Assembly: GCA_947458345.1 (NCBI GenBank)
Contig: CANHBU010000130.1
Location: forward strand, 1 to 5,961
Length of the DNA stretch: 5,961 nucleotides
Direction of reading: 5' to 3'
Origin: Comamonadaceae bacterium
Lineage (GTDB): Bacteria; Pseudomonadota; Gammaproteobacteria; Burkholderiales; Burkholderiaceae_C
The notes below the pieces were generated by a model, which saw nothing but the letters and a program-made list of their open reading frames with translations, searched no databases and was not told the origin of the DNA. The first letter of the stretch is position 1; every line of letters starts with the position of its first letter. This document shows positions 5,496-5,961 of this stretch, one piece after another. Made by a program: the position numbers and the translations under genes.

Positions 5496-5961
5496 ATGTT
5501 GATCCGCAACGACGACAAGGATTGGAACCACCGCAAGGGCAGTGAAATCACGCCCGCCGCGCTCTATCACGCCCGGCGTGACTGGATGCGGCAAGTGGCG
5601 GCCGGTGCGGCTGGGCTGGGCTTGGCGGCGTGGGCGGCGCGTGACGCGCGGGCGCAGATGGGCACTGCCCGGCCAGGTAAGCTGCCGGCCTTGCCGGCTG
5701 CCGTTAGCAAGCTGCCTGGGGCCGTCACCATGGAAAAGCCCACCAGCTACCAGGACGCCAGCACCTACAACAACTTCTACGAATTCGGCACCGACAAGGC
5801 CGATCCGGCGCGCAACAGCGGCCGTTTTCAGACCAGTCCCTGGAGCGTGAGCGTCGAGGGCCTGGTCAAGCAGCCGCGCACCTTTGCGCTCGAAGATTTG
5901 CTCAAGCTCAGCGCTCAGGAGGAGCGGATCTACCGCCTGCGATGCGTCGAGGGCTGGTCCA
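5496..5961 (+). CDS. msrP: Methionine sulfoxide reductase catalytic subunit MsrP (YedY family), N-terminal part
   Basis: MsrP is a Tat-exported molybdopterin enzyme that reduces methionine sulfoxide in periplasmic proteins, taking electrons from the membrane haem protein MsrQ. The 155 codons seen are open to the window end. The twin-arginine region is H-A-R-R-D-W-M-R (residues 25-32), with W-M where F-L is usual. A hydrophobic stretch (34-48) follows, and ARAQ (51-54) gives a likely cleavage after A53. The family signature YNNFYEFGTDKADPA is at 91-105. RCVEGWS at 149-155 includes C150, the expected molybdenum-ligating cysteine and the only cysteine seen. A Pro/Ala/Leu-rich linker (about 56-78) lies between the signal and the conserved core. 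The gene follows ccsA by 123 bp; msrQ would be expected next but lies outside the window. Confidence 0.94.
   Translation, partial: MLIRNDDKDWNHRKGSEITPAALYHARRDWMRQVAAGAAGLGLAAWAARDARAQMGTARPGKLPALPAAVSKLPGAVTMEKPTSYQDASTYNNFYEFGTDKADPARNSGRFQTSPWSVSVEGLVKQPRTFALEDLLKLSAQEERIYRLRCVEGWS

Overview
The window looks like ordinary chromosomal DNA of a GC-rich betaproteobacterium, most likely order Burkholderiales and possibly Comamonadaceae. This rests on the strong G/C third-position bias, the System II (ResB/CcsA) cytochrome c maturation genes with a very large ResB, the neighbouring dihaem cytochrome c4, and the gene order. It is an inference from recognised protein families and remembered gene order, not from a search. 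I see no mobile element, CRISPR array, rRNA or tRNA gene, and no clearly broken gene.

Layout. Positions 1-817 run leftward: engB (YihA/YsxC-type ribosome-assembly GTPase, 149-817), whose stop overlaps the start of an alpha/beta-hydrolase gene that leaves the window at its left end (1-152). A 243-bp divergent spacer (818-1060) holds overlapping candidate promoters for the two directions. Rightward come a dihaem cytochrome c4 gene (1061-1693), a GC-rich hairpin and then a strong intrinsic terminator (1823-1855). These are followed by resB (1906-4047) and ccsA/ccsB (4044-5372), joined by an ATGA overlap. After a 123-bp gap, msrP begins at 5496 and runs off the right end. No stretch over 300 bp lacks a gene.

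How the genes work together. ResB and CcsA form the System II haem exporter and cytochrome c synthase, which attaches haem to CXXCH motifs outside the cytoplasmic membrane. Cytochrome c4, with two CXXCH motifs and a Sec signal, is a natural client encoded next door. MsrP is a Tat-exported molybdoenzyme that repairs oxidised methionines in periplasmic proteins. The right-hand part is therefore a periplasmic redox-protein assembly and maintenance neighbourhood. EngB and the hydrolase are a separate, divergent unit.

I did not find convincing evidence of an undescribed system. The points most worth a second look are the resB-ccsA pair lacking an evident promoter just after a strong terminator, an apparent two-helix insertion in CcsA between its first external histidine and the WWD domain, the cysteine-free external domain of the enlarged ResB, and the overlapping divergent promoters between engB and cytochrome c4.
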